A stretch of 64,000 nt of DNA from Roseicyclus salinarum (GTDB taxonomy: Bacteria; Pseudomonadota; Alphaproteobacteria; Rhodobacterales; Rhodobacteraceae), in contig NZ_JARRSA010000001.1 in assembly GCF_029624655.1 (NCBI RefSeq), forward strand, positions 124,001 to 188,000, read 5' to 3'. This document shows, one piece after another, positions 9,433 to 19,045 of the stretch. Every line of letters begins with the position of its first letter. Position 1 is the first letter of the stretch. Under the pieces are notes generated by a model, which saw only the letters and a list, made by a program, of their open reading frames with translations, was not told the origin of the DNA and did no database searches. Position numbers and translations under genes: made by a program.

Positions 9433-10437
9433 TCATGCCTCGTCGTAGATCACTTCGAGGGATTTCCTGGGTTTCGAGTGCTTGCCGCGCATGTCGGCGT
9501 CGGTTGCAGGCTGGAGCACGACGCCCGCGCCCGTGTCGGAGCCGTCGAACAGGTTCAGCAGTTCGTCCTGGCTGAGCGCGGTCGGCCGCATCGGCGGCGC
9601 CTCGGCAACGTTCATCCCAAGTTCGGCGAACAGCGCGCCCCACCGGCTCTCGGCCGTGCCGACGATCTGGTAGTTCGCGGATTTCTTGCGCAGGTCGTCA
9701 TCCTGCGGGATCGCGGCGAGGACGGGAATACCCACGGCATCGGCAAAGGCCTGCGCCTCGCCCGAGCCGTCATCCTTGTTGATCACGAGGCCCGCGACGC
9801 CGACGTTGCCGCCGAGCTTGCGGAAGTATTCGACCGCCGAGCAGACGTTGTTGGCCACATAGAGCGATTGCAGGTCGTTGGATCCGACCAGGATCACCTT
9901 CTGCGCCATGTCGCGCGCGATCGGCAGGCCGAAGCCGCCACAGACCACGTCGCCGAGGAAGTCGAGCAGCACATAGTCGAAGTCCCAGTCGTGGAACCCG
10001 AGCTTCTCCAGCAGTTCGAAACCGTGGATGATGCCGCGTCCGCCGCAGCCCCGGCCGACTTCCGGCCCGCCAAGCTCCATCGCGAAGACACCGCCGCGCT
10101 TGAAGCAGACGTCGCCGATCTTGACCTCTTCGCCCGAAAGCTTCTTCTGCGTCGAGGTTTCGATGATCGTCGGGCAGGCCTTGCCGCCGAACAGCAGCGA
10201 GGTCGTGTCGGATTTCGGATCGCAGCCGATCAGCAGCACGCGCTTGCCCTGCTCGGCCATCATGTGGCTGAGGTTCGCCAGCGTGAAGGACTTGCCGATC
10301 CCGCCCTTGCCGTAGATCGCTATGATCTGCGTCTTCTTGGTCGGTTCGGCCTGCGGCACCTCCAGCGTGGGCTCGTTGGCCTCGTCGCGGAGCTTGGCAT
10401 CGTAGTCCTTCAGATTTGGCACTTCGTCGAGGCTCAT
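9433..10437 (-). CDS. bchX: Chlorophyllide a reductase iron protein, subunit X
   Basis: NifH-like ATPase that delivers electrons to BchYZ. It has the P-loop YGKGGIGKS (42-50), GCDPKSD (71-77), and the two cysteines expected to bridge a 4Fe-4S cluster across the dimer (C131 in GRGCGGRG and C166 in DVVCGGFG). The length of 334 is typical. Its ATG overlaps the bchC stop by four bases, consistent with one bchCXYZ operon. Confidence 0.97.
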   Translation of the reverse strand: MSLDEVPNLKDYDAKLRDEANEPTLEVPQAEPTKKTQIIAIYGKGGIGKSFTLANLSHMMAEQGKRVLLIGCDPKSDTTSLLFGGKACPTIIETSTQKKLSGEEVKIGDVCFKRGGVFAMELGGPEVGRGCGGRGIIHGFELLEKLGFHDWDFDYVLLDFLGDVVCGGFGLPIARDMAQKVILVGSNDLQSLYVANNVCSAVEYFRKLGGNVGVAGLVINKDDGSGEAQAFADAVGIPVLAAIPQDDDLRKKSANYQIVGTAESRWGALFAELGMNVAEAPPMRPTALSQDELLNLFDGSDTGAGVVLQPATDADMRGKHSKPRKSLEVIYDEA

Positions 10438-11408
10438 GCGGCGTTCTCCCAGTTCAGGATCATCTTCAGGCAGGCCGGATCTTCGAACGCAGTCCGGTAT
10501 GCGTTCGCGGCGTCATTTGCGGGAACCTGGTGCGAGATGAGATGGCGGAGGCCGAGCGCCCCGTGATCGATCAGGTCGCGTGTCGCCACCAGATCGTCGC
10601 GGGTCCATTCGGCCGCGATGCGGAAACGCGCCTCGCGCATGAAGGCGGGCGGAAAGGAGAATGACAGCGGCTCGGGATAGAACCCGGCAAGCACGATCTC
10701 CCCGCCCTTCGCGAGGCGGCCGACAAGGGTGTCAAGCAGGCTGGACACCCCGGACGCGTCGTAGATCGAGCGATAGTCGCGGCGCGGATCGTCGTCGGGA
10801 TGGACGACGTCGTAGCCCTCGGCACCGGTCGCGCGGTCGGGATCGATCTCCCACACCGTCGGCGCGGCGCCCCCGGCGGCGAGCGTCAGCCGCGCCAGAA
10901 GCCGGCCGAACACGCCATGGCCGACGATAAGCTCGGGAAGACTGGTGTTCAGCCCGGCGATGGCATGTCGCGCGGTCGCGGCTAGCGCCAGAAGCGCGCC
11001 CTCGGGGCCCATCGCGGCGTCGATCTTCACGACACGGTCCGCTGCGGTGACAAGGCGATTCGTGGCGGCGCCGAACAGGCCCCTGACCTCGCCATAGCAG
11101 CTCGCGCCAGGGACGAAGACGGTATCGCCGGGGCGGAAATTCGTGGCGGCGCCGGCTTCGACGACCTCGCCTGCGGCCTCGTATCCCGGCACCAGCGGAT
11201 AGCCCATTCCGGGAAACGGCGGCATCTCTCCCGACCAGAACAGCTTTTCCGTGCCGGTCGAAATCCCCGAATGCCGGACCTCGACCACGAGATCGCCCGG
11301 GCCGGGTTCCGGAAGGGCGATCCGGCCCAGCCCGATCATCCTTGGTGCTTCGAGTATGACGGAAGTGCAGTGCACGGATCGTGGTCCAGTCAATCGCATT
11401 CGGAACAT
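10434..11408 (-). CDS. bchC: Bacteriochlorophyllide a dehydrogenase (BchC)
   Basis: Medium-chain dehydrogenase-like enzyme that oxidises the 3-hydroxyethyl group of the bacteriochlorin ring to acetyl in BChl a synthesis. Family hallmarks are [16 protein letters not shown] and [12 protein letters not shown] in the first 90 residues and a C-terminal cofactor domain. It is 324 residues long from ATG 11408; an in-frame ATG three codons later is equally possible. The upstream gap carries two PpsR-type palindromes spaced by 8 bp, as in the known bchC promoter of R. capsulatus, so repression by PpsR/CrtJ is expected. It is the first gene of bchCXYZ. Confidence 0.95.
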   Translation of the reverse strand: MFRMRLTGPRSVHCTSVILEAPRMIGLGRIALPEPGPGDLVVEVRHSGISTGTEKLFWSGEMPPFPGMGYPLVPGYEAAGEVVEAGAATNFRPGDTVFVPGASCYGEVRGLFGAATNRLVTAADRVVKIDAAMGPEGALLALAATARHAIAGLNTSLPELIVGHGVFGRLLARLTLAAGGAAPTVWEIDPDRATGAEGYDVVHPDDDPRRDYRSIYDASGVSSLLDTLVGRLAKGGEIVLAGFYPEPLSFSFPPAFMREARFRIAAEWTRDDLVATRDLIDHGALGLRHLISHQVPANDAANAYRTAFEDPACLKMILNWENAA

Positions 11409-11443
11409 GGGGATGGAGAATCCTGATACCTCCCCATCGTGAC

Positions 11444-11461
11444 TGTCAGTTTAACCTGACA
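11444..11461. promoter_or_regulatory. PpsR/CrtJ operator, bchC proximal
   Basis: TGTCAGTTTAACCTGACA fits TGT-N12-ACA with dyad symmetry (TGTCAG/CTGACA). It covers the predicted bchC -10 region. PpsR/CrtJ family repressors bind pairs of such sites. Confidence 0.8.
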
Positions 11462-11475
11462 CTTTGATATGTCAA
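11448..11475 (-). promoter_or_regulatory. Predicted bchC promoter
   Basis: On the minus strand, TTGACA (11475-11470) is followed after 16 bases by TAAACT (11453-11448). Both boxes fall inside the two PpsR palindromes, so a bound repressor would block RNA polymerase. The boxes are seen directly; promoter activity is inferred. Confidence 0.55.
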
Positions 11476-11487
11476 TGTGAATGGACA
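11470..11487. promoter_or_regulatory. PpsR/CrtJ operator, bchC distal
   Basis: TGTCAATGTGAATGGACA fits TGT-N12-ACA and covers the TTGACA of the predicted bchC promoter. Exactly 8 bp separate it from the proximal site, the spacing known for cooperative binding. Confidence 0.75.
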
Positions 11488-11504
11488 GCCGGGTGCGACA
11501 TTCT

Positions 11505-12617
11505 TTACGGCTTGCGCGCGGTCACGACACTCGTGATGAACGGACGCGAGGTCTTCAGGGGTTTTACGTCGGAAAATCCCACTTCGCCCAGCAGTTGGCC
11601 GATCTCGTGTGCGCTGCGCACGCGTCCCGTCCGCATCGCAAGGCAGTAGATCGCGAAATAGGCGTCGCCCGCGCGGGAGGGTGCGGCGCCGCCCGACATC
11701 GGCTCGGCCACGACAAGGCGGCCGCCGTCGCGAAGCGCGGCGTGCGCCTTGGCCAGAAGCATCTGAACAGTCTCGTCCGAATGATCGTAGAGCACGCGAA
11801 CGAGGCTGATCGCGTCGGCCCCGGCCGGCAGGACGTCGGTGCGAAAGCTGCCACCCGTGATCGCCGCGCGGTCCGAAAGTCCGTGCCGCGCGAACCGCGC
11901 CGCAGCACCCTCCGCGACGACGGGAAGATCGAAGAGGTGAAGCTTCAGGTGGGGCCACGCCAGTCCGGCCGCCGTCAGGAACGCACCGGTGCCGCCCCCG
12001 ACATCCAGAAGCGTGCCGACGCCGCCCATGTCGATCGCGCGAAGCGCCTCCTCGGCCACAAGGGTCTGACTTTCGGCCATGAGTTCGGAATAGGTGTGGG
12101 CCGTCTGCGGCGAGACTTCCCCGGTTGCGCCGAAGACATAGGGCCAGAACGTCGCAAGCTCCGTGTCCGAGCCATCCGCGAAGAAACCGGCCGCGTCGCC
12201 GAGGTCGCGGTAGAGCACGTCGTGATGCGCGATCATCTGCGAAAGACCCGGCACGCCCGGAACCGCTGCGCCGAGGCGTCCCAGCGCGAAGCGCCCGTCG
12301 CGCCGCCGCTGGAGCAGGTCGAGCGAGGCGGCGGCCTGGCACAGGACGCGCATCCGCTCGGGCGCGATCCCGGTCTCGAGGGCAAGCTCGTGGGCATGTT
12401 TCGGGCGGTCGGCAAGGCGCGCGGGCAGGTCGAAGGCGACGAAGGCCCGCAGCACCTGCGCGTGAACGAAGCCTGCCACGAGGTCGAACAGGGCCTCGCC
12501 GTCCTTGCGCGCGATGCGGGAGGCGACGGGAAGACGCGCGGCAAGCCTCTGGAAGGAACGGGACCCGACAAGCGCGGTGCGCCAGGCATAGATGCGATCC
12601 GGCAGGCTCGGCCTCAT
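11505..12617 (-). CDS. crtF: Demethylspheroidene O-methyltransferase (CrtF)
   Basis: SAM-dependent O-methyltransferase that methylates the tertiary hydroxyl of hydroxylated acyclic carotenoids. The SAM motif DVGGGTGAF is at 205-213 of 370 residues, and an N-terminal helical dimerisation domain is present, as in acetylserotonin-type methyltransferases. Start ATG 12617 is chosen for its GAGGAGG site; an in-frame GTG at 12644 has none. It follows crtE after 31 bases and precedes bchC. Confidence 0.92.
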   Translation of the reverse strand: MRPSLPDRIYAWRTALVGSRSFQRLAARLPVASRIARKDGEALFDLVAGFVHAQVLRAFVAFDLPARLADRPKHAHELALETGIAPERMRVLCQAAASLDLLQRRRDGRFALGRLGAAVPGVPGLSQMIAHHDVLYRDLGDAAGFFADGSDTELATFWPYVFGATGEVSPQTAHTYSELMAESQTLVAEEALRAIDMGGVGTLLDVGGGTGAFLTAAGLAWPHLKLHLFDLPVVAEGAAARFARHGLSDRAAITGGSFRTDVLPAGADAISLVRVLYDHSDETVQMLLAKAHAALRDGGRLVVAEPMSGGAAPSRAGDAYFAIYCLAMRTGRVRSAHEIGQLLGEVGFSDVKPLKTSRPFITSVVTARKP

Positions 12618-12648
12618 CCCGCCTGCCTCCTCGCGCAGGGCCACCGGA

Positions 12649-13518
12649 TCAGACCGCGTGCCGAGCGGGAACCACGGGCGTCAGGCGCTCGGCCGTCTTG
12701 CGGACCATCTCGCAAAGTGCCGCCTCGCCTGGACAGGACGGGATCGACGAGATGGCGCCCGACAGGATGTCCTCCAGCCGGCGGATCGCACCGCGCACGC
12801 CAAGTTCGGACACCGCGTTGGGACGTCCGTTGATCTCGTCCTGATGGGCGGGCTTGCCCAGCGCGTCCTCGTCGTAAAGTGCGTCGCGAAGGTCGTCGGC
12901 CACCTGGAAGGCCTCGCCGATACGCGCGCCCAGTTCGGTCCAGGCGTCGGGCTCCTCGCCTGCGGCGGCGGCGCCCATGCGCGTCGCGGCGGTGAACAGC
13001 GCACCGGTCTTGGCGCGGTGATAGGCGGAGAGGTCGATCTTGTCCTCGCTTTCCCACCCCTGCCCCGCGCAGATCCCGCCGGGCATCCCGGTGGACTCGC
13101 CCAGGATCCGGATAAGGCCGATGGCGCGTTCGGGGTCCTGCCCGGCGGCGCGGGCGAGAACCTCGAAGGCCGCGACGATCAGGGTATCGCCCGCAAGCAG
13201 CGCGATGGGCTCGCCATAGGCGCGATGGACGCTCGGCTTTCCGCGCCGGATGTCGGCGTTGTCGAAACAGGGCATGTCGTCATGCACGAGGCTCGCGCAA
13301 TGGATCAGCTCGATCGCCGTGGCGGCGGCGTCGGACATGGCCGGGCGGTCGTCGCCGCAGGCCATCGCGACGGACAGGCAGATGGTGGGACGAATCCGCG
13401 CCCCGCCGGGATTGACCGAATAGTCGAGCGCCGACGAAAGCCGTGGCGGCGCCGCCCCGTTCCGTGCCGTGGATATGGCCGAGGAAAGGGCTGTCTCGAT
13501 CCTTGTCTTAAGCGGCAT
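12649..13518 (-). CDS. crtE: Geranylgeranyl diphosphate synthase
   Basis: Prenyltransferase that builds GGPP for carotenoids and the bacteriochlorophyll tail. The first aspartate-rich motif is LVHDDMPCFDNAD (residues 78-90) and the second is QVADDLRD. The length is 289. The ATG at 13518 is preceded by an excellent AGGAGGG site, which rules out the longer open frame that runs into the operator region. It is transcribed divergently from crtD across a 113-bp gap with two PpsR-type sites. Confidence 0.95.
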   Translation of the reverse strand: MPLKTRIETALSSAISTARNGAAPPRLSSALDYSVNPGGARIRPTICLSVAMACGDDRPAMSDAAATAIELIHCASLVHDDMPCFDNADIRRGKPSVHRAYGEPIALLAGDTLIVAAFEVLARAAGQDPERAIGLIRILGESTGMPGGICAGQGWESEDKIDLSAYHRAKTGALFTAATRMGAAAAGEEPDAWTELGARIGEAFQVADDLRDALYDEDALGKPAHQDEINGRPNAVSELGVRGAIRRLEDILSGAISSIPSCPGEAALCEMVRKTAERLTPVVPARHAV

Positions 13519-13564
13519 GTGCCCTCCTGACGGCAAGGGAATCCTGTCGCGGGGCGCGCGGATT

Positions 13565-13582
13565 TGTAAATTAGACTGGACA
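13565..13582. promoter_or_regulatory. PpsR/CrtJ-type operator, crtE side
   Basis: TGTAAATTAGACTGGACA fits TGT-N12-ACA. It lies 47 bp upstream of crtE in the crtE-crtD divergent promoter region. Confidence 0.65.
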
Positions 13583-13595
13583 TATCTGGGTGATC

Positions 13596-13613
13596 TGTCA
13601 ACTATAACTGACA
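13596..13613. promoter_or_regulatory. PpsR/CrtJ-type operator, crtD side
   Basis: TGTCAACTATAACTGACA fits TGT-N12-ACA with good dyad symmetry, 13 bp from the crtE-side site. On the minus strand it contains TTGACA (13601-13596), a likely crtE -35 box; on the plus strand it contains TATAAC, a possible crtD -10. One repressor pair could therefore shut both genes. Confidence 0.7.
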
Positions 13614-13631
13614 CTTCAGAGGGCTCTTGCC

Positions 13632-15212
13632 GTGCCGGATGGCGTAAATCCTTCGCAACCCCGTGCCGTCGTCATCGGCGCCGGCATCGGCGGCCTTTCG
13701 GCGGCGCTCCGGCTTGCCCATCGCGGGCTGCCGGTCGAGGTCGTGGACATGGCGCCCGGTCCCGGCGGCAAGATGCGCACACGCGCCTCCTCCACCGGAC
13801 CCGTGGACATCGGCCCGACCGTGATGACGATGCGCCATGTATTCGAGGAGCTGTTCGAAGCGGTGGGCGAACGGCTTGCCGACCATGTCACGCTCCATCC
13901 CGACACCGTATTGGCGCGGCACTGGTGGCGCGACGGGTCAAGCCTCGACCTTCATTCGGACCCCGAGGCCAGCGCGGCCGCCGTGCGCGGCTTCGCGGGC
14001 GCGGCCGCCGAGGCCGAGTTCCGCGCCTTCTCGAAGAAGGCCTGGCGCCTGTTCGAGGCGTTCGACGCCCCCGTCATGCAGGAGGCCGAGCCGAAGCTCT
14101 CGTCGCTGACCGCGCATGTCCTGAAGGAACCGTCGCTGATTGCCGCAATGGCGCCGGGCCTGTCGATGGCGCGCAGTCTCCGGATGGAGTTCTCCGATCC
14201 GCGATTGCGCCAGCTGTTCGGGCGCTACGCCACCTACGTCGGCGGGTCGCCCTATCTCAGCCCCGCCATTCTGGGGCTGATCTTTCATTCCGAGGCATCG
14301 GGCGTCTGGCGCGTGGAAGGCGGGATGCACATGCTTGCGCGCGCGCTCCACAAGCTTGCGCTCGCGCGCGGCGTGACGTTCCGCTTCGGCGCCGAGGCGC
14401 GGCGCATCGAGACGCAGGACGAAAGATGCACCGCCGTGCATCTGACCGACGGCACGCGGCTGGCGGCCGACATCGTTCTGTTCAACGGCGATCCGAAAGC
14501 CCTGCACGAGGGGCGCCTCGGGCCGTCGCCGCGCCGGGCGGTGCCGCGCCGCGGGGTCGAACCACGAAGCCTGTCGGCCTTCGTCTGGGGTTTCGCCGCC
14601 GAAGCGCACGGCGCGGACCTCGCCCATCACAACGTGTTTTTCTGCGACGACCCGCGCGCGGAATTCGGCGACATCGCGCAGGGCCGGATGCCGCGCGACG
14701 CCACCCTCTACCTCTGCGCGCAGGATCGTGGCGGGGCCGACGCGCCCACCGGACGGGAGCGCTTCGAGATCATCATGAACGGCCCGCCGGGCTACCGGGC
14801 GACGGACGAGGACAGACGCACATGCCGGACACGCACCTTCGAGACCTTGAGCCGGATGGGCCTGACCTTCTCGCCCGCCCCGGACCTGTCGCACCTGACG
14901 ACACCGGACGATTTCGACCGGGCCTTTCCGGCCTCGGACGGTTCCCTCTACGGGCGGAGCCCGCACGGCATGATGGCGACCTTCCATCGACCGGTGGCGC
15001 GGACGGGCCTGAGGGGGCTCTATCTCTGCGGGGGCGGGACGCATCCGGGGGCGGGAATACCCATGGCCTGCCTCTCAGGGCGGCACGCGGCCGCGGCGAT
15101 CTGGAGCGACCTTGCTTCGACCTCGACGTTCCCCCGGACGGCTACGCCTGGTGGTATGTCGACGGGATCAGCGACGATGGCGAGCGCGCCATCTCGATCA
15201 TCGGCTTCATAG
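13632..15212 (+). CDS. crtD: Hydroxyneurosporene (methoxyneurosporene) desaturase CrtD
   Basis: FAD-dependent carotenoid 3,4-desaturase that introduces double bonds in hydroxylated or methoxylated neurosporene. The Rossmann motif VIGAGIGGLSAALRLAHRG starts at residue 14, and the CrtI-type C-terminal motif GGTHPGAGIPMACLSGRHAA is near residue 465. The start is a GTG with GAGGG eight bases upstream. The frame continues about 30 residues past the conserved end (Ser/Thr-rich) and overlaps the crtC coding region by over 100 bases, so the real C-terminus is this overlap product unless the sequence has an error. Confidence 0.93.
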   Translation: MPDGVNPSQPRAVVIGAGIGGLSAALRLAHRGLPVEVVDMAPGPGGKMRTRASSTGPVDIGPTVMTMRHVFEELFEAVGERLADHVTLHPDTVLARHWWRDGSSLDLHSDPEASAAAVRGFAGAAAEAEFRAFSKKAWRLFEAFDAPVMQEAEPKLSSLTAHVLKEPSLIAAMAPGLSMARSLRMEFSDPRLRQLFGRYATYVGGSPYLSPAILGLIFHSEASGVWRVEGGMHMLARALHKLALARGVTFRFGAEARRIETQDERCTAVHLTDGTRLAADIVLFNGDPKALHEGRLGPSPRRAVPRRGVEPRSLSAFVWGFAAEAHGADLAHHNVFFCDDPRAEFGDIAQGRMPRDATLYLCAQDRGGADAPTGRERFEIIMNGPPGYRATDEDRRTCRTRTFETLSRMGLTFSPAPDLSHLTTPDDFDRAFPASDGSLYGRSPHGMMATFHRPVARTGLRGLYLCGGGTHPGAGIPMACLSGRHAAAAIWSDLASTSTFPRTATPGGMSTGSATMASAPSRSSAS

Positions 15213-16039
15213 GCTCGGTCTTCTCTCCCTGGTATCGCTGGAGCGGCCGCCGGAACCCCGCCGACCATTGCTGTCTCAACGTCGTCACCTACGGACGCGG
15301 CGGGCGCTGGACCATGACGGACCGTGGCGAGGGCGCGCTGGGCCGGTCGCGGGACAGTCTGCGGATCGGTCCATCGGCGATGACCTGGGACGGCGACCGG
15401 CTGGTCGTGGAGATCGACGAGGTCTCGACGCCACACGCACAGCGGCTGAAGGGAACGGTGACGGTCGTGCCCTCGGCGCTGACGGAGGTCGAGCTGCCGC
15501 TGACCGACGACGGCGCCCATGTCTGGCGGCCCTTCGCGCCGAAGGCGGGCATTCGCGTGGACCTGAACCGCCCCGGCTGGAACTGGAGCGGCCACGGCTA
15601 TTTCGACGCCAACTTCGGCACGCGCGCGCTGGAGGCCGATTTCGACTACTGGACCTGGGGCCGCTTCCCCCTGAAGGACGGCGCGGCGTGCTTCTACGAC
15701 GCGACGCGGCGCGACGGGAGCGAGCTATCGGTGGCCGTGGGTTTCGCCGAGGACGGAAGCATCCGGCAGCTTTCGCAACCGCCGAAGGCGCGCCTTTCGC
15801 GTCCGGGCTGGATGGTGCGGCGCGAGACGCGGGCGGACGCGGGATACCGGCCGCAGCAGGTCAAGGCGATGCTGGACGCCCCGTTCTACAACCGCTCCAC
15901 CATTCGCACGAAGATAAACGGCGAGGAGACGGTCGGCGTGCACGAGGCGCTCGATCTCAACCGCTTCCGCGGGCCATGGCTGATGCCGATGCTGGCGGTG
16001 CGGGTGCCGCGGCGTAAAGGCTGGCCCGGCCGCGCCTGA
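15101..16039 (+). CDS. crtC: Acyclic carotenoid 1,2-hydratase (hydroxyneurosporene synthase)
   Basis: Adds water to the psi end of neurosporene or lycopene derivatives. Strong family sequence is visible: [89 protein letters not shown] and a C-terminal MLAVRVPRR. It ends at 16039. The start is unclear: no ATG, GTG or TTG occurs in frame near the conserved N-terminus, and the first ATG (15314) would remove essential sequence. The CTG at 15101 is given as a placeholder. The first 110 bases lie inside crtD in another frame. Confidence 0.85.
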   Translation: MERPCFDLDVPPDGYAWWYVDGISDDGERAISIIGFIGSVFSPWYRWSGRRNPADHCCLNVVTYGRGGRWTMTDRGEGALGRSRDSLRIGPSAMTWDGDRLVVEIDEVSTPHAQRLKGTVTVVPSALTEVELPLTDDGAHVWRPFAPKAGIRVDLNRPGWNWSGHGYFDANFGTRALEADFDYWTWGRFPLKDGAACFYDATRRDGSELSVAVGFAEDGSIRQLSQPPKARLSRPGWMVRRETRADAGYRPQQVKAMLDAPFYNRSTIRTKINGEETVGVHEALDLNRFRGPWLMPMLAVRVPRRKGWPGRA

Positions 16040-16051
16040 CCGGCCCCATGG

Positions 16052-16080
16052 TTGCGGCAGGCCGTCCCGCGATCCATATA
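16052..16080 (+). promoter_or_regulatory. Possible hslV promoter
   Basis: TTGCGG and CATATA are 17 bases apart in the 62-bp gap after crtC, 22 bases before the hslV ATG. They are an acceptable but imperfect vegetative promoter match. Confidence 0.3.
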
Positions 16081-16101
16081 GGGCCGAACGACGGAGGCCC
16101 C

Positions 16102-16659
16102 ATGGCAGACAGCGATTTTCCCGGCTGGCACGGAACCACGATCATCGGCGTGAAGAAGGGTGGCGAGGTCGTCGTCGCCGGCGACGGCCAGGTGAGCCTC
16201 GGCCAGACGGTCATCAAGGGCACCGCGCGCAAGGTGCGCCGGCTTTCGCCCGGAGGGCATGACGTTGTCGCGGGGTTCGCCGGCTCCACCGCCGACGCCT
16301 TCACCCTTCTCGAGCGGCTGGAGGCCAAGCTCGAGGCCACGCCGGGACAGCTTCAGCGCGCCTGCGTGGAGCTGGCCAAGGACTGGCGGACCGACAAGTA
16401 TCTCCAGAAGCTCGAGGCGATGCTGATCGTCACCGATGGCGCGGACCTCTTTGTGATCACCGGCGCGGGCGACGTGCTCGAGCCCGAGCACGACGTCGCG
16501 GCCATCGGCTCGGGCGGCAACTATGCGCTTGCTGCGGCCCGCGCGCTGATCGACGGCCCCGACGACGCCGAGACGATCGCGCGTCGTGCCATGGCGATCG
16601 CATCGGACATCTGCGTCTACACCAATGGCAACCTGACCGTCGAAAAGATCGGCGGATGA
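16102..16659 (+). CDS. hslV: ATP-dependent protease, peptidase subunit HslV (ClpQ)
   Basis: Proteasome-like threonine protease that forms the HslVU complex and degrades misfolded proteins. [12 protein letters not shown] holds the N-terminal catalytic Thr (residue 12 after pro-peptide removal), and AGDGQVSLG and [14 protein letters not shown] are classic family motifs. ATG 16102 has ACGGAGG upstream; the frame is open further but without a better start. The gene overlaps the next one by four bases (ATGA). Confidence 0.96.
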   Translation: MADSDFPGWHGTTIIGVKKGGEVVVAGDGQVSLGQTVIKGTARKVRRLSPGGHDVVAGFAGSTADAFTLLERLEAKLEATPGQLQRACVELAKDWRTDKYLQKLEAMLIVTDGADLFVITGAGDVLEPEHDVAAIGSGGNYALAAARALIDGPDDAETIARRAMAIASDICVYTNGNLTVEKIGG

Positions 16660-17735
16660 CAGGGATCACGCGCGACGATATCCGCGCGGCGGTCGCCTCG
16701 GGCACACTGAGCGAGGCACAGGCCGCCTCGGTCATCGTCCTGGCCGAGCGCCGGGCAGGCGTGCGCGCCCGCATGTCGGGCCTCGACGAACCCTTCGAGC
16801 TGTTCAAGGGCTTCAACGAGATCTTCATCGTCGTCGGACTGTCGATCCTCTATCTCGGCTTCGCGGGCGTCACCGGCATGACGCTTCTGGGCACGACGCA
16901 GGGCTACGTCCTCGGAATGGCATACGCCGTCGCGGGGATCGCCGGGGTGGCGGCGCTTGCGCGGTATTTCACGCTCGTGCGTCGGATGGTGGCGCCGTCC
17001 ATCGCGCTGGCGGTGATGTTCGGGCTTCTGGCAGGGCAGTTCGGCTATTCGTTCGCGTCGATGCTGGACATGAGGACGCCCGCGATGCTGACGACGGCGG
17101 CGGGCATCTCGGCACTGTCCCTCTCGGGCTATTACGCGGTCTTCCGGGTGCCCTTCACGGTCGCGCTGATCGCGCTCTCGGTCTTCGCGACGGCGTTCGG
17201 CGCGGCGACGATGGGCGGCTCGTTTCCGCGGACGCCGCAGGACCTCTTCCTGCTCAGCGCAGACGGTCCCTTCGCGCTTCTGACGATCGCGCTGGGCCTT
17301 GCCGGCCTCGTGATCGCGCTGCGGTTCGACATGTCGGATCCGCACCGCGTGACGCGGCGGGCCTCGGCCGGCTTCTGGCTGCATGTCATCGCGGCACCCG
17401 CCATCGTGAACACCGTTGCGCTGACGCTTTTCGAGACGGGTAGCGTGGCGGCGCAGCTCGTCCTCGCGGCCTTCATCACCCTGATGGCATTGTTCGCCGT
17501 CGTCATCGACAGGCGCTCGTTCCTCGTGGCGGGCGTCGGCTATGTCGTCGCGCTCGCCATCACCGTGGTCGAGGGGCAGGCCTTCTTCGTCATCCTGATG
17601 CTTGGTGGCGGCCTCGTCCTTCTCGGCGCCCAGTGGGAGGCGCTGCGGCGCGCCGTCATGCGCGCACTGCCCGGCTTTCCCGGAAAGGACCGTCTTCCGC
17701 CCTACGATCTTCTACAAGAGGAAACCCCAGCTTGA
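16656..17735 (+). CDS. Polytopic membrane protein of unknown function between hslV and hslU
   Basis: 359 residues. A soluble N-terminus of about 50 residues ([20 protein letters not shown]) is followed by roughly ten hydrophobic segments to about residue 335 and a short charged tail. No catalytic motif or family is recognised with confidence; the start of the protein resembles membrane proteins with an N-terminal helical hairpin such as DUF2157 types, but this is only a guess. It overlaps hslV by ATGA, and its TGA stop overlaps the hslU TTG start, so translation of all three is probably coupled. Its location suggests co-expression with the protease under stress. Confidence 0.8.
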   Translation: MTGITRDDIRAAVASGTLSEAQAASVIVLAERRAGVRARMSGLDEPFELFKGFNEIFIVVGLSILYLGFAGVTGMTLLGTTQGYVLGMAYAVAGIAGVAALARYFTLVRRMVAPSIALAVMFGLLAGQFGYSFASMLDMRTPAMLTTAAGISALSLSGYYAVFRVPFTVALIALSVFATAFGAATMGGSFPRTPQDLFLLSADGPFALLTIALGLAGLVIALRFDMSDPHRVTRRASAGFWLHVIAAPAIVNTVALTLFETGSVAAQLVLAAFITLMALFAVVIDRRSFLVAGVGYVVALAITVVEGQAFFVILMLGGGLVLLGAQWEALRRAVMRALPGFPGKDRLPPYDLLQEETPA

Positions 17736-19042
17736 CCGACCTCACCCCTCGCGAAATCGTATCGGAGCTCGACCGGTTCATCATCGGGCAGAAAGAGGCC
17801 AAGCGCGCCGTCGCCGTGGCGCTGCGAAACCGCTGGCGCCGCAAGCAGCTGGGCCCCGACCTGCGGGAGGAGGTCTATCCGAAGAACATCCTGATGATCG
17901 GGCCGACCGGCGTGGGCAAGACCGAGATCTCGCGCCGCCTCGCCAAGCTTGCGCGGGCGCCCTTCATCAAGGTGGAGGCCACGAAATACACCGAGGTCGG
18001 CTATGTCGGACGGGACGTGGAGCAGATCATCCGTGACCTCGTCGACGCGGCGCAGGCGATGGTGCGCGAGAACCTCCGCGAGGAGGTGAAGGCAAAGGCG
18101 CACGAAGCCGCGGAGGAGCGCGTGATCGAGGCGCTGGCGGGGGACGGGGCGCGCGAGCAGACGCGCGAGATGTTCCGCAGGAAGCTCCGCTCGGGCGAGC
18201 TTGACGACACGATGATCGAGCTCGAGGTCGCGGACACGTCGAACCCGATGCAGGGCTTCGAGATCCCCGGCCAGCCCGGCATGGGCGGCGGCGGCATGAT
18301 GAATCTGGGCGACATCTTCGGCAAGGCGTTCGGGCAGCGCACCGTGAAGCGGCGAATGAGCGTCGCGTCGAGCTACGAGGTGCTGATCGACGAGGAGGCC
18401 GACAAGCTTCTGGATCCCGAAGCCGTCACCAAGGAAGCGGTGCGCGCCGTCGAGCAGAACGGCATCGTCTTCATCGACGAGATCGACAAGGTCGCGGCTC
18501 GGCAGGACGTGCGCGGCGGCGATGTCAGTCGCGAGGGCGTTCAACGCGACCTGCTTCCGCTGATCGAAGGGACGACGGTTTCAACCCGTTACGGTCCGGT
18601 CAGGACCGACCATATCCTGTTCATCGCCTCGGGGGCGTTCCACATCGCCAAACCCTCGGACCTGCTGCCCGAACTCCAGGGACGGCTGCCGATCCGGGTG
18701 AACCTGCGGGCGCTGACCGAGGATGATTTCGTCCGGATCCTGACCGAGACGGACAACGCCCTCACCCGGCAGTACACGGCCCTGATGCAAACCGAGGAAG
18801 TCGAGGTCGCGTTCACCACGGACGGGATCGCGGCCCTTGCCAAGATCGCGGCGGACGTGAACCAGTCGATCGAGAACATCGGCGCCCGACGGCTTTACAC
18901 GGTGATGGAACGGGTGTTCGAGGAACTGAGCTTCACCGCGCCCGACCGCGCCGGCGACACCGTCACCGTAGATGCGGATTTCGTCGAGAAGAACCTCGGC
19001 GAGTTGACGCGGAGCGCGGACCTCAGCCGCTACGTCCTCTAG
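17732..19042 (+). CDS. hslU: ATP-dependent protease ATPase subunit HslU (ClpY)
   Basis: AAA+ unfoldase that feeds substrates to HslV. The Walker [11 protein letters not shown] is at 57-66, Walker [11 protein letters not shown] is near 248, and [13 protein letters not shown] is the sensor-2 region. The C-terminus LSRYVL fits the HslU tail that docks into HslV. The start is taken as TTG 17732 because [20 protein letters not shown] matches the family N-terminus and gives 436 residues, the usual size. The TTG overlaps the preceding TGA. Confidence 0.96.
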   Translation: MTDLTPREIVSELDRFIIGQKEAKRAVAVALRNRWRRKQLGPDLREEVYPKNILMIGPTGVGKTEISRRLAKLARAPFIKVEATKYTEVGYVGRDVEQIIRDLVDAAQAMVRENLREEVKAKAHEAAEERVIEALAGDGAREQTREMFRRKLRSGELDDTMIELEVADTSNPMQGFEIPGQPGMGGGGMMNLGDIFGKAFGQRTVKRRMSVASSYEVLIDEEADKLLDPEAVTKEAVRAVEQNGIVFIDEIDKVAARQDVRGGDVSREGVQRDLLPLIEGTTVSTRYGPVRTDHILFIASGAFHIAKPSDLLPELQGRLPIRVNLRALTEDDFVRILTETDNALTRQYTALMQTEEVEVAFTTDGIAALAKIAADVNQSIENIGARRLYTVMERVFEELSFTAPDRAGDTVTVDADFVEKNLGELTRSADLSRYVL

Positions 19043-19045
19043 ACC

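Noticed and set aside
13469-15100. Open frame leading uninterrupted into crtC, which would give an 856-residue protein
   Set aside because: Upstream of about 15100 the translation is an out-of-frame copy of crtD with no protein-like pattern; only the last 310 residues are CrtC. It does however explain why automated tools may mis-start crtC.
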